Shown: positions 1-9,379, counted from the stretch's first letter. The stretch is DNA of 64,000 nucleotides from Corynebacterium sp. HMSC078H07 (GCF_001812805.1 NZ_KV810485.1:1-64000), one strand, 5' to 3'. The notes: generated by a model not told the origin, from the sequence alone. Program-made: numbers and translations.

Positions 1-103
1 ACGTTACTCACCCACCCATGACCTAAGTCAGGTTTGAGTGTGTGACGACACAGCTGGCGGGGTGGCGGACTCCCCACAGTGCCCTTAAATGCAGGGCTGA
101 TTC

Positions 104-946
104 CTAGGAATAGACCTTGAGCCCGAAGTGATTCATGATGTGACCTAATTCCATAGCCATCGTAATCCGGTTATCTGTGGTCAGAGAGCCGGAGTAGATA
201 CCCACGGGGTAGTACTGACCATCAATGAGCGCATAGACTGCCCCGCCACTATCACCGAAATAGCCGTCGTTTCCGAAGAAGAAGGCACCGATCTCTGGTT
301 TCGCAGTGAGGTAATTGCCGCAGGAGTACCCGCGGGTAGCACCAATGCGACAGATGGTTGGCTTTATCCGATCGACTTGTTCGAGGGACAACCAACCATT
401 GACCTTGCCCTTGAGCGCTGGTGTCGCGGAGTACTGCGCGGCGGGGTTGGTGATCTGGATAAGGCCGATGTCAGGTGAAGAGATATAACCGTCCCGGTTG
501 GTGTTGCGGGTCTCTACGGTCATCTGGCCGAAGAACACGGGGTTGCCCGCGCGGTCTCGGTAGTAGAAGCGGTGACCGGGATTGCCGCAGTGCCCAGCGG
601 TGACAACAAAAACGTTGTGCCCATCGCCCACAATATGACCTGCAGAGCATTTCTTCTGTTCGTCGTGGTTGTAGATTGCAGATCCAGGCTCGACGCGTCC
701 AGCGTTGGTGAAGTACTGAGCAGCATTCCGGTCGGAGACATAAATCTCCGGCTGCAGGTTTCCTGGAAGCGTGATGCCGCCATCCCCTGTGGGAGCAAAG
801 GCATCAGCGAGGCCACCTATATCAAGCTGCGATGACCCTGAGCTGAGCTGCGCCAAGCCCATCTGGGCCTGTGCTGCAGGAGCCCAGAGGCTCACAGCGA
901 TGGCAGCTGCGGTGACTGTAGAGAGAATGCGAGAGAGAAGTTTCAT
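104..946 (-). CDS. Secreted trypsin-like serine protease (S1 family)
   Basis: 280 residues. An N-terminal signal peptide of about 27 residues ends in AQAQ, so the enzyme is exported. The chymotrypsin-fold catalytic triad is visible: His119 in VVTAGHC, Asp159 in SPDIGLIQI and Ser233 in GDSGGAV. Two likely disulfides are Cys100-Cys120 and Cys199-Cys209. Family knowledge: endopeptidase of the cell envelope or exterior; substrate unknown. The short stretch before the protease domain (residues 44-55, GLADAFAPTGD) recurs in the M23 peptidase at 4045-4797. The start has AGGA ten bases upstream. A weak 5-bp hairpin at 81-97 lies just downstream. Fold assignment is firm; biological role is open. Confidence 0.9.
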   Translation of the reverse strand: MKLLSRILSTVTAAAIAVSLWAPAAQAQMGLAQLSSGSSQLDIGGLADAFAPTGDGGITLPGNLQPEIYVSDRNAAQYFTNAGRVEPGSAIYNHDEQKKCSAGHIVGDGHNVFVVTAGHCGNPGHRFYYRDRAGNPVFFGQMTVETRNTNRDGYISSPDIGLIQITNPAAQYSATPALKGKVNGWLSLEQVDRIKPTICRIGATRGYSCGNYLTAKPEIGAFFFGNDGYFGDSGGAVYALIDGQYYPVGIYSGSLTTDNRITMAMELGHIMNHFGLKVYS

Positions 947-969
947 GAGAGAGTAGTCCTGTTGGGGGT

Positions 970-1332
970 CTAGCCCAGCTTGCCGCGACCTAATCGGAGC
1001 AGAGCAGAGGCAATGGAGGGGCCTTCCTCACCAAGCTCATCACGGAACTCATTGAGAATGGCAATCTCGCGGGTATGAACCAGACGTGTACCGCCGGAGC
1101 TCATGCGAGTCTTACCTATTGTGCGTGAAATATCAGTGCGGCGCTTGATAGCGTCAAGAATAACGCGGTCAAGCCGGTTAATTTCTTCGCGGTAGCGCTG
1201 AATTTCGGCATCGCTTAACGGATCGTCCGTCCCAGACGGCATACGGATGTCAAGCCCGTTATCCACCACGTTGGGGTCGTGGTGCTCTGGGTTCAGACTC
1301 GCGGAGGAAGAATCAGCATGTGAAGCGCTCAT
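970..1332 (-). CDS. Chorismate mutase, AroQ-delta type
   Basis: About 120 residues if started at the ATG at 1330-1332 (MSASHADS); a longer reading frame upstream overlaps the pcrA promoter and is unlikely. It converts chorismate to prephenate for phenylalanine and tyrosine synthesis. The single all-helical domain carries the family residues: REEINRLD, an arginine-rich second helix (KRRTDISRTIGKTRM), the loop GGTRLVHTRE and the C-terminal GRGKLG tail. In M. tuberculosis Rv0948c and C. glutamicum, enzymes of this small type are weakly active alone and are activated by complex formation with DAHP synthase; the conserved tail suggests the same here. It is divergent to pcrA, as in C. glutamicum. 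Confidence 0.88.
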   Translation of the reverse strand: MSASHADSSSASLNPEHHDPNVVDNGLDIRMPSGTDDPLSDAEIQRYREEINRLDRVILDAIKRRTDISRTIGKTRMSSGGTRLVHTREIAILNEFRDELGEEGPSIASALLRLGRGKLG

Positions 1333-1453
1333 GGCATCAGATTTTGCCACCCCTCCAGACAAAAAGGAATCACTTCTGGTGGTTCCGTGGTTTGTGCAGG
1401 TGACATGTTGTTTAGGGGGAATGTCCGGCGGGGCTAGTAGGTTGGAGAGCATT

Positions 1454-4036
1454 ATGAACAACGAATCTCCTTTTAGCCCTCGTCCCTCCGCGCCACAGTC
1501 CTCTTCACCGTTTAGCCCTGCCCCTAAGGAACCAGTTGCAGACGACGCCTTGTTTGGTCTGCCGCCAGAGCCACCAATGGAGCCGGAACCAGAACCAGAA
1601 GAGCCGGAAAGGGGCGTTGATCCCCTGCTGGAAGGACTTAACCCACAGCAGGCAGAGGCCGTAACCCATTCTGGCTCGCCGCTGCTTATTGTTGCCGGTG
1701 CAGGATCCGGCAAGACGGCAGTGTTGACGCGACGCATCGCCTTTCTTATGCGCTCGCGCGGAGTAGCTCCTTGGCAGATTCTCGCTATCACCTTTACCAA
1801 CAAGGCAGCTGCAGAGATGAAGGAGCGCGTCGGCCAGCTTGTCGGCCCGGTGGCTGAGCGCATGTGGGTCTCAACGTTTCACTCCATTTGTGTACGCATC
1901 TTGCGTAACAATGCGCAGCTCGTGCCGGGGCTGAACACGAACTTCACCATTTATGACGGTGATGATGCACGCCGGTTGCTCACCATGATTGCCAAAGACA
2001 TGCAGCTGGACCTTAAGAAATACTCTGCTCGCGTTCTGGCTAATCAAATTTCGAACCGCAAGAATGAACTTATCTCTCCAGAGGAGGCACGCGCTGAAGC
2101 GGAGAAGACGAAGAATCCCTTCGAACTCACCGTGGCGAAGGTTTTCGAAGAGTACCAGCGCCGCCTGCGTGCAGCGAACTCAGTGGATTTTGATGACCTC
2201 ATTGGTGAGGTTGTGCGCATCTTCAACCAGCACCCACAGGTGGTGGAGTTCTATCGTCGCCGCTTTAGGCATGTGCTTATCGACGAATACCAGGACACCA
2301 ACCACGCGCAGTACGCTCTCGTATCTGCCTTGGTAGGTAGGGGAGAGCTTCCCCACGATGCCCCTGAATTGTGCGTGGTGGGTGACTCGGACCAGTCCAT
2401 TTATGCCTTCCGCGGAGCCACGATTCGTAATATCCAAGAATTCGAGCGTGACTACCCGCAAGCACACACGATTCTTCTGGAGCAGAATTACCGGTCGACC
2501 CAAACCATTTTGAATGCAGCGAATGCGGTCATCGCCAAGAACGAGGGCCGGCGCAAGAAGAATCTGTGGACGGCACACGGCGAAGGCGAGCAGATTGTTG
2601 GATACGTGGCGGATAACGAGCACGATGAAGCTCGCTACATCGCTTCTGAAATCGATTCTCTTGCGGATAAAGGGAAGTCCTATTCCGATATTGCGATCAT
2701 GTATCGCACGAATAATGCCTCCCGTGCGCTTGAGGATGTGTTCGTGCGTTCCGGCATTCCCTACAAGGTGGTAGGCGGAACACGCTTCTACGAGCGCCGC
2801 GAGATTCGAGACCTCGTGGCTTACCTGCGCATTATGGATAACCCAGATGACACGGTGAGCCTGCGCCGCATTATCAATGTTCCCAAGCGCGCCATCGGTG
2901 ACAAAGCCCAAGCACAGATTGCCCTGCATGCGGAGAACCTAGGCATCAGTTTTGGTGCTGCTCTGCGGGATGCTGCGGAAGGACAAGTCGCTGGGCTGGG
3001 CACACGCGCGGTCAATGCCGTAAGCAAATTTAACGAGATGATGGACGGCGTGCGTGAACAGCTGCCGGGCATGACCAATGAGGTCACCGGCCAGCCGGAC
3101 CTAGGGGAGCTGCTGAATGCACTGCTTGATGCCACCGGCTACCGCGCCGAACTGGAAAACTCTAACGACCCGCAGGACGGGGCCCGTCTGGATAACCTCA
3201 ACGAGTTGGTGTCCGTGGCTCGTGAATTCAGTTCAGAGGCAGCCAACCAGATGGCGTTTACGGGCGCGGATGCGCAGGAGACTCCTGAGCTTGCGGAGGG
3301 CGAAGCCGCGCCGGGTTCGTTGCAGGCCTTCCTTGAAAAAGTCTCGCTCGTGGCGGACGCGGATCAGATTCCGGACCACGAATCCGGAGTCGTCACACTG
3401 ATGACTCTGCACACCGCAAAGGGCCTGGAATTCCCGGTGGTCTTCCTGACCGGCTGGGAGGACGGCCAGTTCCCGCACATGCGCTCTTTAGGTGACCCGA
3501 AAGAGCTCAGTGAGGAACGCCGCCTTGCCTACGTGGGTATTACCCGCGCTCGGGAGCAGCTCTACCTCACGCGCGCGATTCTTCGTTCGTCGTGGGGCAA
3601 CCCGGTGACGAACCCGGCCAGCCGCTTCCTCGCCGAGGTCCCGGAGGACCTCATCGACTGGCGCCGTGAAGAACCAGACAGCTCGCTGTCCAGCGCGTGG
3701 GGCGGAGATGATTCTTACCAGTATGGGCGCAGCTTTGGCTCGGACAGCGGATTCTTCCGCTCCCGAGGACGCGGCGGCCAAGGCGGCTACGGCTCGCGAG
3801 GCGCTACGTCTTCCCCTTCGCAGCGCAAGCGCAAGCCAGCTTCGGCCACATCAATGCCGAAGAATAACCATCTCAATTTAGTTGTAGGGGACCGCGTCAA
3901 CCATGCGAAGTACGGGCTGGGCACGGTCATCGAGGCCTCCGGAACCGGTGCGCGCGCAACGGTTACCGTGGACTTCGGTTCAGCGGGCAAAGTCCGCCTC
4001 ATGCTCATCGGCGGTGTGCCGATGGAAAAGCTCTAA
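1454..4036 (+). CDS. pcrA: ATP-dependent DNA helicase PcrA/UvrD
   Basis: 860 residues from the ATG at 1454, preceded by GGAGAG; an upstream in-frame extension would run into the divergent chorismate mutase gene. SF1A 3'-5' helicase for nucleotide excision repair and removal of RecA or stalled forks. Visible motifs: Walker A GAGSGKTAVLTRRIA, motif II VLIDEYQDTNHAQ, motif III GDSDQSIYAFRGA, motif IV QNYRST, motif V TLHTAKGLEFPVVF and motif VI RRLAYVGITRARE. The N-terminal ~60 residues are Pro/Glu-rich and probably disordered. The C-terminus (VGDRVNHAKYGLGTV to the end) is the PcrA Tudor-like domain known to bind RNA polymerase. It converges with an M23 peptidase with only 8 bases between. Confidence 0.95.
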   Translation: MNNESPFSPRPSAPQSSSPFSPAPKEPVADDALFGLPPEPPMEPEPEPEEPERGVDPLLEGLNPQQAEAVTHSGSPLLIVAGAGSGKTAVLTRRIAFLMRSRGVAPWQILAITFTNKAAAEMKERVGQLVGPVAERMWVSTFHSICVRILRNNAQLVPGLNTNFTIYDGDDARRLLTMIAKDMQLDLKKYSARVLANQISNRKNELISPEEARAEAEKTKNPFELTVAKVFEEYQRRLRAANSVDFDDLIGEVVRIFNQHPQVVEFYRRRFRHVLIDEYQDTNHAQYALVSALVGRGELPHDAPELCVVGDSDQSIYAFRGATIRNIQEFERDYPQAHTILLEQNYRSTQTILNAANAVIAKNEGRRKKNLWTAHGEGEQIVGYVADNEHDEARYIASEIDSLADKGKSYSDIAIMYRTNNASRALEDVFVRSGIPYKVVGGTRFYERREIRDLVAYLRIMDNPDDTVSLRRIINVPKRAIGDKAQAQIALHAENLGISFGAALRDAAEGQVAGLGTRAVNAVSKFNEMMDGVREQLPGMTNEVTGQPDLGELLNALLDATGYRAELENSNDPQDGARLDNLNELVSVAREFSSEAANQMAFTGADAQETPELAEGEAAPGSLQAFLEKVSLVADADQIPDHESGVVTLMTLHTAKGLEFPVVFLTGWEDGQFPHMRSLGDPKELSEERRLAYVGITRAREQLYLTRAILRSSWGNPVTNPASRFLAEVPEDLIDWRREEPDSSLSSAWGGDDSYQYGRSFGSDSGFFRSRGRGGQGGYGSRGATSSPSQRKRKPASATSMPKNNHLNLVVGDRVNHAKYGLGTVIEASGTGARATVTVDFGSAGKVRLMLIGGVPMEKL

Positions 4037-4044
4037 ACGAGCTT

Positions 4045-4797
4045 CTAGATGAGGATGCCGCGCTCGGCGAACCACTCCACTGGGTCAACGGCTGCGCCGC
4101 CGCCTGGGTGAACCTCGAAGTGCAGGTGCGGGCCGGTGGAGTGGCCCTCGTTGCCAATGACAGAAATCTGGTCGCCGGCTTCCACGCGGTCGCCCACGTT
4201 GACCAGGAGCTGGTCGCTGGGCATGTGGCCGTAGACCGTGATGGTTCCGTCATCGTGCTGAATGCGAATCCAGTTGCCAAAGCCCTGGGCTGCGCCAGAG
4301 GAAATGACCTCGCCGTCCATGACGGCGTAGATCGGGGTGCCGATGGGGTTCGCCACATCGATACCGTTGTGGAAGGTACCCCAGCGTGGGCCGAAGCCAG
4401 AGGTGAACGTGCCGGACGTCGGAAACACCACGGTGTTGCCATTCGCATCCTCGCCGCGAGTAGGGGTGAGACCGGAGTGATCGCCATCGGGGGCGAAGGC
4501 CTCTGCGAGTCCAGGAATACTAGATGGGTCAAGAACGATGTCGTATCCGCTCTCAGTGGCATTGACGGTAGGGACGGATGCGCCGTTCAAAGCGCCGGCC
4601 GTTGAGGTGAGCAGTCCCGTGACAGCCTTGAAGAGGTCTACTTTGGACTCTTCGTTGATGTCCGTCTCGACAGTCCCCTTGGAGGAGCCATCGGAAACGT
4701 CCACGCTCGCTGCGGGTTCGGCGGCGAACGCCGGTGCTGCAACGGTCGCGGTCGCGCTTGCGGCCACGGCGGCGAGTGCGCAGAGGGTGCGCTTCAT
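4045..4797 (-). CDS. Secreted M23 family metallopeptidase
   Basis: 250 residues with a signal peptide (to about AFAAEP, residue 26). The C-terminal LytM/M23 domain (about 130-245) keeps all zinc ligands: His143 and Asp147 in HNGIDVA and His224/His226 in GPHLHFE. Family enzymes are glycyl or D-Ala-diaminopimelate endopeptidases that trim peptidoglycan peptides. The middle region 50-110 is low-complexity and includes GLAEAFAPDGD, shared with the secreted protease at 104-946. It has a close paralogue at 9380-10153. C. glutamicum MepA, of the same family, is under MtrAB control; GTTAC-type motifs near 5064-5095 could serve that role here (inference). Confidence 0.9.
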   Translation of the reverse strand: MKRTLCALAAVAASATATVAAPAFAAEPAASVDVSDGSSKGTVETDINEESKVDLFKAVTGLLTSTAGALNGASVPTVNATESGYDIVLDPSSIPGLAEAFAPDGDHSGLTPTRGEDANGNTVVFPTSGTFTSGFGPRWGTFHNGIDVANPIGTPIYAVMDGEVISSGAAQGFGNWIRIQHDDGTITVYGHMPSDQLLVNVGDRVEAGDQISVIGNEGHSTGPHLHFEVHPGGGAAVDPVEWFAERGILI

Positions 4798-5230
4798 AAC
4801 TTCACGTCCTTATGTGCTGCTCTGGCTTGCTGTATCGGTGTCTCTCAGCGAGGCGGTCCTCGCACGGAAACCTGTGAGTGATGGGATGCGGCCATAACAG
4901 CCGCTGTGTGCCGCCCGGCCAGCGACACGCCAACGCTGAAACGCCGTCGTGTGAGCCCGTGTGGCAACGAGATACAAACTATCCCGGGCAGACCCCCTGC
5001 GCAATGGGAGAAAATGCAGGTAAACACAGGGATTGTTCGAAAATTTATCGAACAGCCCTGCATGTTACGTGTGTGACGGGAGTGAAAATTGTTACAAGGG
5101 TGAAGTAAAGGTTTAAAGAATGGGGGTGAGTAATGGGGGTGTACTCATGACCAAAGCCCTGGCCCACCTAATGGTGAGCCAGGGCAGAGGTTGAGGACAT
5201 TAGCGTGACAGTAGGGTCACGATGGGGCCT
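4798..5230. other. Intergenic region, promoter of M23 gene
   Basis: 433 bases without a convincing gene. It must contain the promoter of the M23 gene read leftward and the 3' end of the ABC exporter operon. Visible elements are an AT-rich inverted repeat TTCGA-N9-TCGAA around 5035-5054, GTTAC at 5065 and 5093 spaced in a TG-rich tract, and the hairpin at 5156-5185. Short reading frames here lack ribosome sites and codon bias. Confidence 0.6.
5156..5185 (-). terminator. Hairpin terminator of the ABC exporter operon
   Basis: A 13-base stem with one mismatch (GCCCTGGC arm against GCCAGGGC) closes a TAAT loop. On the minus strand it is followed by TTTGGTCA, so the U-tract is short. It lies about 45 bases past the permease stop. 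Confidence 0.65.
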
Positions 5231-7924
5231 CTATGTCAAAGACCTACTCTCACTACGATCACGGGCAGTCAGTGCTGCTCCCTCGCGCGTCCGGTTTACG
5301 GCGGCGGCAAGCGCGGCAGCCACCAGCGGAACCACGAGCACTGCGAGGAGTGACCACCAGTCCGGCACGAAGTAATCCTGTCCGCGCAGCGCGTATGGCG
5401 GTGGATCGAATAGATAGCGGGGGTTGTCTGCAAAGACATAGGCGCCTATGTGACCGGTCAGCACACCGAAGAGCATGCTTGCTGTGGCCACCAGCCACGT
5501 CTGCCAAGCCGATACTCGAGACATGAGTGTGGGCTCAGCGCCGATGGATTGGAAAACATTGTTCTCCTGCCGCATGCTCGTCGCAGCGTTGGCAATGATG
5601 AGCACCAACACAATCAGGCAGATTAGCCCCATAGCGAGTGCGGGGTAGAAGCGCACGTCTTCGACGGGCGTCGAGGCCCAGCTCAAGAAGTACTGGGAGT
5701 GGGAGGCTTGGGTGGCGACGTCGTCAAGCTCCTGGCGAGTCTTGTCATCCGGAACCTCGTTAAAGGCAATCGCTCGACCAACGTAGAACGGCTCCATCCC
5801 CAACGCCGCACCTGCTTGCGGGCTTACCAGCGCGATATCGCGCGCCATGGTGGGCAGAGCCTCCGCGATAGGAACGGTGGCAGAGGTTGTGTCGCTCTTC
5901 TCTGTAGCCGAGAAATCCTTAAAGGTGTCCACAGTGACCGTGCCCTCAGTGTGCTCGCCCACGTGGGAATTGTGGGGCAGGACAATGCCTCCGGCATCGA
6001 GCGTGCGGGCAGCAGCCTGGCGATCCTGCTCCGAGTCGAAGTGCCACAAATCTAGCTGCGTGGAGTCAGCCTGGATAAGCCGTGAGTCATTGGTTAACGG
6101 GTTGTAGACAAACATGGTCATCATCTCGTGCGCGCACTCTTCACGGGCCTCCGGTGATTCATCAGTGCGGCGGCCTTGAGAGTCGATGAAGACAGCCCTT
6201 TCCACGGGAACCGTGATGTCAACCTGCTTGCAAACAAAATCAAACTCGGTGCTCAGGCTGTACACCTCTCCCGCATCCTGATCCCAGTAGGACGCGTTTT
6301 GGGAAGGATAGACGTAGTAGGGGTGAATAGAGCCGGGGGAAGTGTTGGTTGCGGCCTCGGCAGCCGCACGTTCGTCCTCATTCGACTCCTTTACCGGTTC
6401 GCCATAAAGCCCTCCCTGAATAAGTGCGGAGGTCTCTGGCATGACGGTCCGCTCCTCGGCGCGGCTCTTGGCGTTGGCGGTCATGATGGATACGCCGAAG
6501 ACTGTGGTGGTGAAGGTGATGGCAACGATAGCGATGGCCGTCGGCAAGGCATGCATACTGCGACGAGTGAGCCCGCGGCCGGCAAGGCGCAGGGGCAAAG
6601 GCCCGCGGCGAACAACCGTCGAACACAGGAACACGAGAGCCGGCGCCGAGCCAGCGATGGCGATAACGCCAAAAAGCACAATGAGGGTAGGGAAGGACTC
6701 GCCCATCCTGGTGAAACTAAAAAGCAGGAGCAGTGGCAGCACCACAGGGCCGATGGCCATCCACGGCCGGAAACGCAGCAGGCGGTCGGGAGCGCCGCCC
6801 TGAATCGCTTGGGCTAAGGCACTGCGCTGCGCCAGCCACGCCGGGACGATGGAAACGATGACCGAACCAACGACGGCGACCAGCCAAGCGCCCACGCACT
6901 CAGCCCATGGCAAGCGGATGGGGAAGTCCGGATAGCGCACCAGCCATGCGATCCATCCGCCACTCAGTCCCACGGCAAGTCCGAGTGTGGCACCGATGAT
7001 GCCCATGAAAAAGCCGTAGGCCATGACCGCCAGCATGATGTGGCGTGGCAACGCGCCCTGGCTCGACATGAGCGCGTAAAGGCGGGTATTGCGCCCCATG
7101 GCGAGGGTGAACACAGGAGCAAGGAGGAAAAGGATGAGCAGGCCAGCAATGATGTAGATGCTGGCGAAGAACACAAAGAACACAATGGCTTCGAGTGCTT
7201 CCGAAACCGACGGGTGATCGCTCTGAGTCGGAAGGGATCTGTCGAGCTCTGGTCCCCATAGGCCGAGGCCCTTCTCGGCGGCCTGTGCCTCCATCTCCGG
7301 GGTGAGCGGCTCAGTGCCGTCGATAACCCAGGTAGTGTGCGATGACGCAGACGCATGCTCCGGGATATCACCCAACGCAGGGGCGGTGACGAAATCGGCG
7401 TTATCGGGCCCAATGGCGGCCACCGTGGCCTGACGCTCGCCCTCAATGTCTCGGCCGAGGAACGTGACGGTATCACCCACCTTTGCGTCAAGGTCACGGG
7501 CAGACTTGCGGGAGAGGACGATCTCGCTGGGGCCGAGGCCGAGCTTATCGACGACCTCTTGGATCTTCTCCGGCGGGTTTTCCGCATCGAACTGTGCGAG
7601 CCAGGAGTTGGTGGAACTCTCACCCCGCAGAATCGAGGTGTTGTAGTAGGTAGTGATGGGCGAGATGGTGGAACCCGGGGGAAGAATGTCAGCAGCTAGC
7701 TGGGGCACATCCGCGTTGGTGACGTCCTTCTGGTCTTGGCGCACCTGAATGCTGCGATCCACGGAAAAGAGCGAAGTAGTCAGGCTAGTTGATTGTTGAA
7801 ACAGTGAGAAACCAACCACGAGCGCAACCGGCAAAGCAATGAGGATGACCGCCGCGAACGTGCGCCACGGGTGACGCCAGAGGTCACGTCGTGTTGGGCG
7901 GGTGGCAGCATTAATGGCTGACAT
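5231..7924 (-). CDS. ABC transporter permease, FtsX/MacB-like
   Basis: 897 residues from the ATG at 7922-7924, which follows GGAGG and begins one base after the ATPase stop; a 12-codon longer start is possible. It is a large FtsX-superfamily permease: an N-terminal membrane helix (IALPVALVVGFSLF), a MacB-type periplasmic domain (about 50-240), a central block of helices (about 255-480), a second extracytoplasmic domain (about 500-770) and terminal helices. Such permeases do not pump classically; they move lipoproteins or peptides or act by transmitting force from the ATPase. The substrate is unknown. It is co-transcribed with its ATPase and a PadR regulator, the layout seen in antibiotic-peptide or envelope-stress exporters. 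Confidence 0.88.
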   Translation of the reverse strand: MSAINAATRPTRRDLWRHPWRTFAAVILIALPVALVVGFSLFQQSTSLTTSLFSVDRSIQVRQDQKDVTNADVPQLAADILPPGSTISPITTYYNTSILRGESSTNSWLAQFDAENPPEKIQEVVDKLGLGPSEIVLSRKSARDLDAKVGDTVTFLGRDIEGERQATVAAIGPDNADFVTAPALGDIPEHASASSHTTWVIDGTEPLTPEMEAQAAEKGLGLWGPELDRSLPTQSDHPSVSEALEAIVFFVFFASIYIIAGLLILFLLAPVFTLAMGRNTRLYALMSSQGALPRHIMLAVMAYGFFMGIIGATLGLAVGLSGGWIAWLVRYPDFPIRLPWAECVGAWLVAVVGSVIVSIVPAWLAQRSALAQAIQGGAPDRLLRFRPWMAIGPVVLPLLLLFSFTRMGESFPTLIVLFGVIAIAGSAPALVFLCSTVVRRGPLPLRLAGRGLTRRSMHALPTAIAIVAITFTTTVFGVSIMTANAKSRAEERTVMPETSALIQGGLYGEPVKESNEDERAAAEAATNTSPGSIHPYYVYPSQNASYWDQDAGEVYSLSTEFDFVCKQVDITVPVERAVFIDSQGRRTDESPEAREECAHEMMTMFVYNPLTNDSRLIQADSTQLDLWHFDSEQDRQAAARTLDAGGIVLPHNSHVGEHTEGTVTVDTFKDFSATEKSDTTSATVPIAEALPTMARDIALVSPQAGAALGMEPFYVGRAIAFNEVPDDKTRQELDDVATQASHSQYFLSWASTPVEDVRFYPALAMGLICLIVLVLIIANAATSMRQENNVFQSIGAEPTLMSRVSAWQTWLVATASMLFGVLTGHIGAYVFADNPRYLFDPPPYALRGQDYFVPDWWSLLAVLVVPLVAAALAAAVNRTREGAALTARDRSESRSLT

Positions 7925-7925
7925 G

Positions 7926-8642
7926 TTAACGCGCCTCCTCGCCGGTGAGGCGGCCATCGCGGACCATGACTACACGATCGGCCCAGCCGGCAAAGCGCGG
8001 TTCGTGGGTGACCAAGATGCCTGATGCACCGGCGTCAATGCGAGAGCGCAGGACCTTCATGATGTCCTCACTCGTTGCGGTATCGAGGGCGCCGGTCGGC
8101 TCATCAGCGAGCAGCACCTTGCGTGGGCCGATGAGCGCGCGAGCGATGGCGACGCGCTGCGCTTGGCCACCAGAGATCTCCTCGGGGAAGCGGTCGATGG
8201 TGCCGTCAAGGCCGACCTCACTGAGTGCTTCCTCAACTGCCTCGCGGCATTGCGCAGGATTGAGGCCGTCCAGTTCCAGAGGAAGGGCGACATTCTCGCC
8301 GACAGTGAGCGACGAGACCAGGTTGAAGTGCTGGAATACGAGGCCCAAATGGCGGCGGCGGGCAAGCGCGGCCTTGGACTTGGAGAGCTGGGAGGCATCG
8401 GCGCCGTCGAGAAGCACGCGGCCCGACGTCGGCGGTTGAAGCAGGCCAGCGACATTGAGCAGCGTGGACTTACCCGAACCGGACGGTCCCATAACGGCGA
8501 CGAGTTCGCCGGGGGACAGTTGGAGGTTTACAGAATCCAAGGCAGTGACCTGACGGGCACCGCTACCAAAGACACAGGTGATGTTCTCGAGTTCGAGCGG
8601 GTAGGGCGTGTTCCGGGATGCTGGCACTGATTCTGGGGTCAT
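7926..8642 (-). CDS. ABC transporter ATP-binding protein (LolD/MacB type)
   Basis: 238 residues. Complete nucleotide-binding domain: Walker A GPSGSGKSTLL, Q-loop in VFQHFNLV, signature ISGGQAQRVAIARAL, Walker B VLLADEPTGALD and the switch histidine in LVTHEPRF. The DEPTGALD box is typical of the LolD/MacB/FtsE subgroup that pairs with FtsX-like permeases. Its start overlaps the PadR stop by four bases (ATGA) and its stop almost touches the permease start, so the three genes are translationally coupled. Confidence 0.95.
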   Translation of the reverse strand: MTPESVPASRNTPYPLELENITCVFGSGARQVTALDSVNLQLSPGELVAVMGPSGSGKSTLLNVAGLLQPPTSGRVLLDGADASQLSKSKAALARRRHLGLVFQHFNLVSSLTVGENVALPLELDGLNPAQCREAVEEALSEVGLDGTIDRFPEEISGGQAQRVAIARALIGPRKVLLADEPTGALDTATSEDIMKVLRSRIDAGASGILVTHEPRFAGWADRVVMVRDGRLTGEEAR

Positions 8643-9190
8643 TTCGGGGCCTCTTCTGAAGACGTGGGGGCGGATGGGTTGGTGAGGGATTCCACGCGGT
8701 CGAGCCAGCGTGAGAGGGATTCCAGGTCGAAAATTTGCCGTTCAACAGCGAGGCGTTGAGCGCTGCGTTCGGCAGGAAGTTCAGCGGCCTGACGGTTGAG
8801 CTCACGGAGTTGGCGAACGGTGGCGAAGCGCTGGGCGTCTAGCACGGCGATGACATCGACGTCTGAGCGGCGAGCCGCGAGGGTGACTTTCAGAACGAGC
8901 TCGTCGCGCTCGATGCTGTCTTTGTGGGTCGTGGACGTCCACCATTCGGTAAGCTCGGTGCGCCCGGTGTCGGTGATGGCGTAGCTCGTCGCACGGCGCC
9001 CGGTAGGCCCAGTGAGCTCACCATCGGTGGCGATGAGACCATCGCGCTCGAGGCGGCTCAAGGTCTGTGCTACCTGGCCCATGTTGAGTGGCCACAGGCC
9101 ATCGAAGGAATCAGCAAAGCGGGTTTTGATGTGGCTGGCTGTAGCGGGTTCCCCGCTGAGAAGAGCGAGGACGGAGTGTTTAACGGACAT
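8639..9190 (-). CDS. PadR family transcriptional regulator
   Basis: 183 residues from the ATG at 9188-9190, five bases behind a strong AGGAGG; a GTG two codons upstream sits inside the ribosome site and is rejected. The N-terminal winged helix (about 4-75: SVLALLSGEPATASHIK, VAQTLSRLERDGLI, GRRATSYAIT) is PadR-like, followed by a helical C-terminal dimerisation arm. Members usually repress the operon they head and are released by binding a drug or other ligand. As first gene of the exporter operon it is most likely an autoregulator of the downstream ABC genes. Confidence 0.9.
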   Translation of the reverse strand: MSVKHSVLALLSGEPATASHIKTRFADSFDGLWPLNMGQVAQTLSRLERDGLIATDGELTGPTGRRATSYAITDTGRTELTEWWTSTTHKDSIERDELVLKVTLAARRSDVDVIAVLDAQRFATVRQLRELNRQAAELPAERSAQRLAVERQIFDLESLSRWLDRVESLTNPSAPTSSEEAPK

Positions 9191-9237
9191 GGTCACCTCC
9201 TGGCGGAGATGCGGAGAAAAGTTGGTGCATACCCGGT

Positions 9238-9254
9238 AAGTTACTCGGTAACCT
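9238..9254. promoter_or_regulatory. Inverted repeat in the padR-ABC promoter region
   Basis: GTTAC (9240-9244), a TCG spacer, then GTAAC (9248-9252), within a direct repeat CGGTAA-N6-CGGTAA. It lies about 50 bases upstream of padR. It could be the PadR operator or an MtrA-type site; the sequence alone does not decide. Confidence 0.45.
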
Positions 9255-9300
9255 TCGGTGTGGTCAAGGGTTTGGGTTAAGACGGGGGTAAAAGGTTAAA

Positions 9301-9350
9301 ACGCCGAACGGCGGCCCGGAACATGTCTGCTCGGAGCCGCCGTTCGGCGT
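9301..9350 (-). terminator. Strong terminator of the second M23 gene
   Basis: Perfect 15-bp inverted repeat (9301-9315 with 9336-9350, arm ACGCCGAACGGCGGC) and a 20-base loop. On the minus strand it is followed by TTTAACCTTTTA. It separates the M23 transcript from the padR promoter. Confidence 0.85.
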
Positions 9351-9379
9351 AAAGGAAGGTCTATAAAGCAGTGAAAGCT

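Noticed and set aside
1-103. Terminator at 81-97 for the secreted protease
   Set aside because: A 5-bp stem without a U-tract is too weak for a separate feature.
1333-1863. N-terminal extension of chorismate mutase to 297 residues
   Set aside because: It would run antisense through the pcrA start region and has low-complexity, non-family sequence.
5035-5054. TTCGA...TCGAA inverted repeat as a LexA box
   Set aside because: SOS boxes of this group read GAAC-N4-GTTC; here the half-sites point the other way and the spacing is wrong.
5065-5080. TGTGACGGGAGTGAAA as a GlxR site
   Set aside because: The second half-site TGAAA does not match TCACA.
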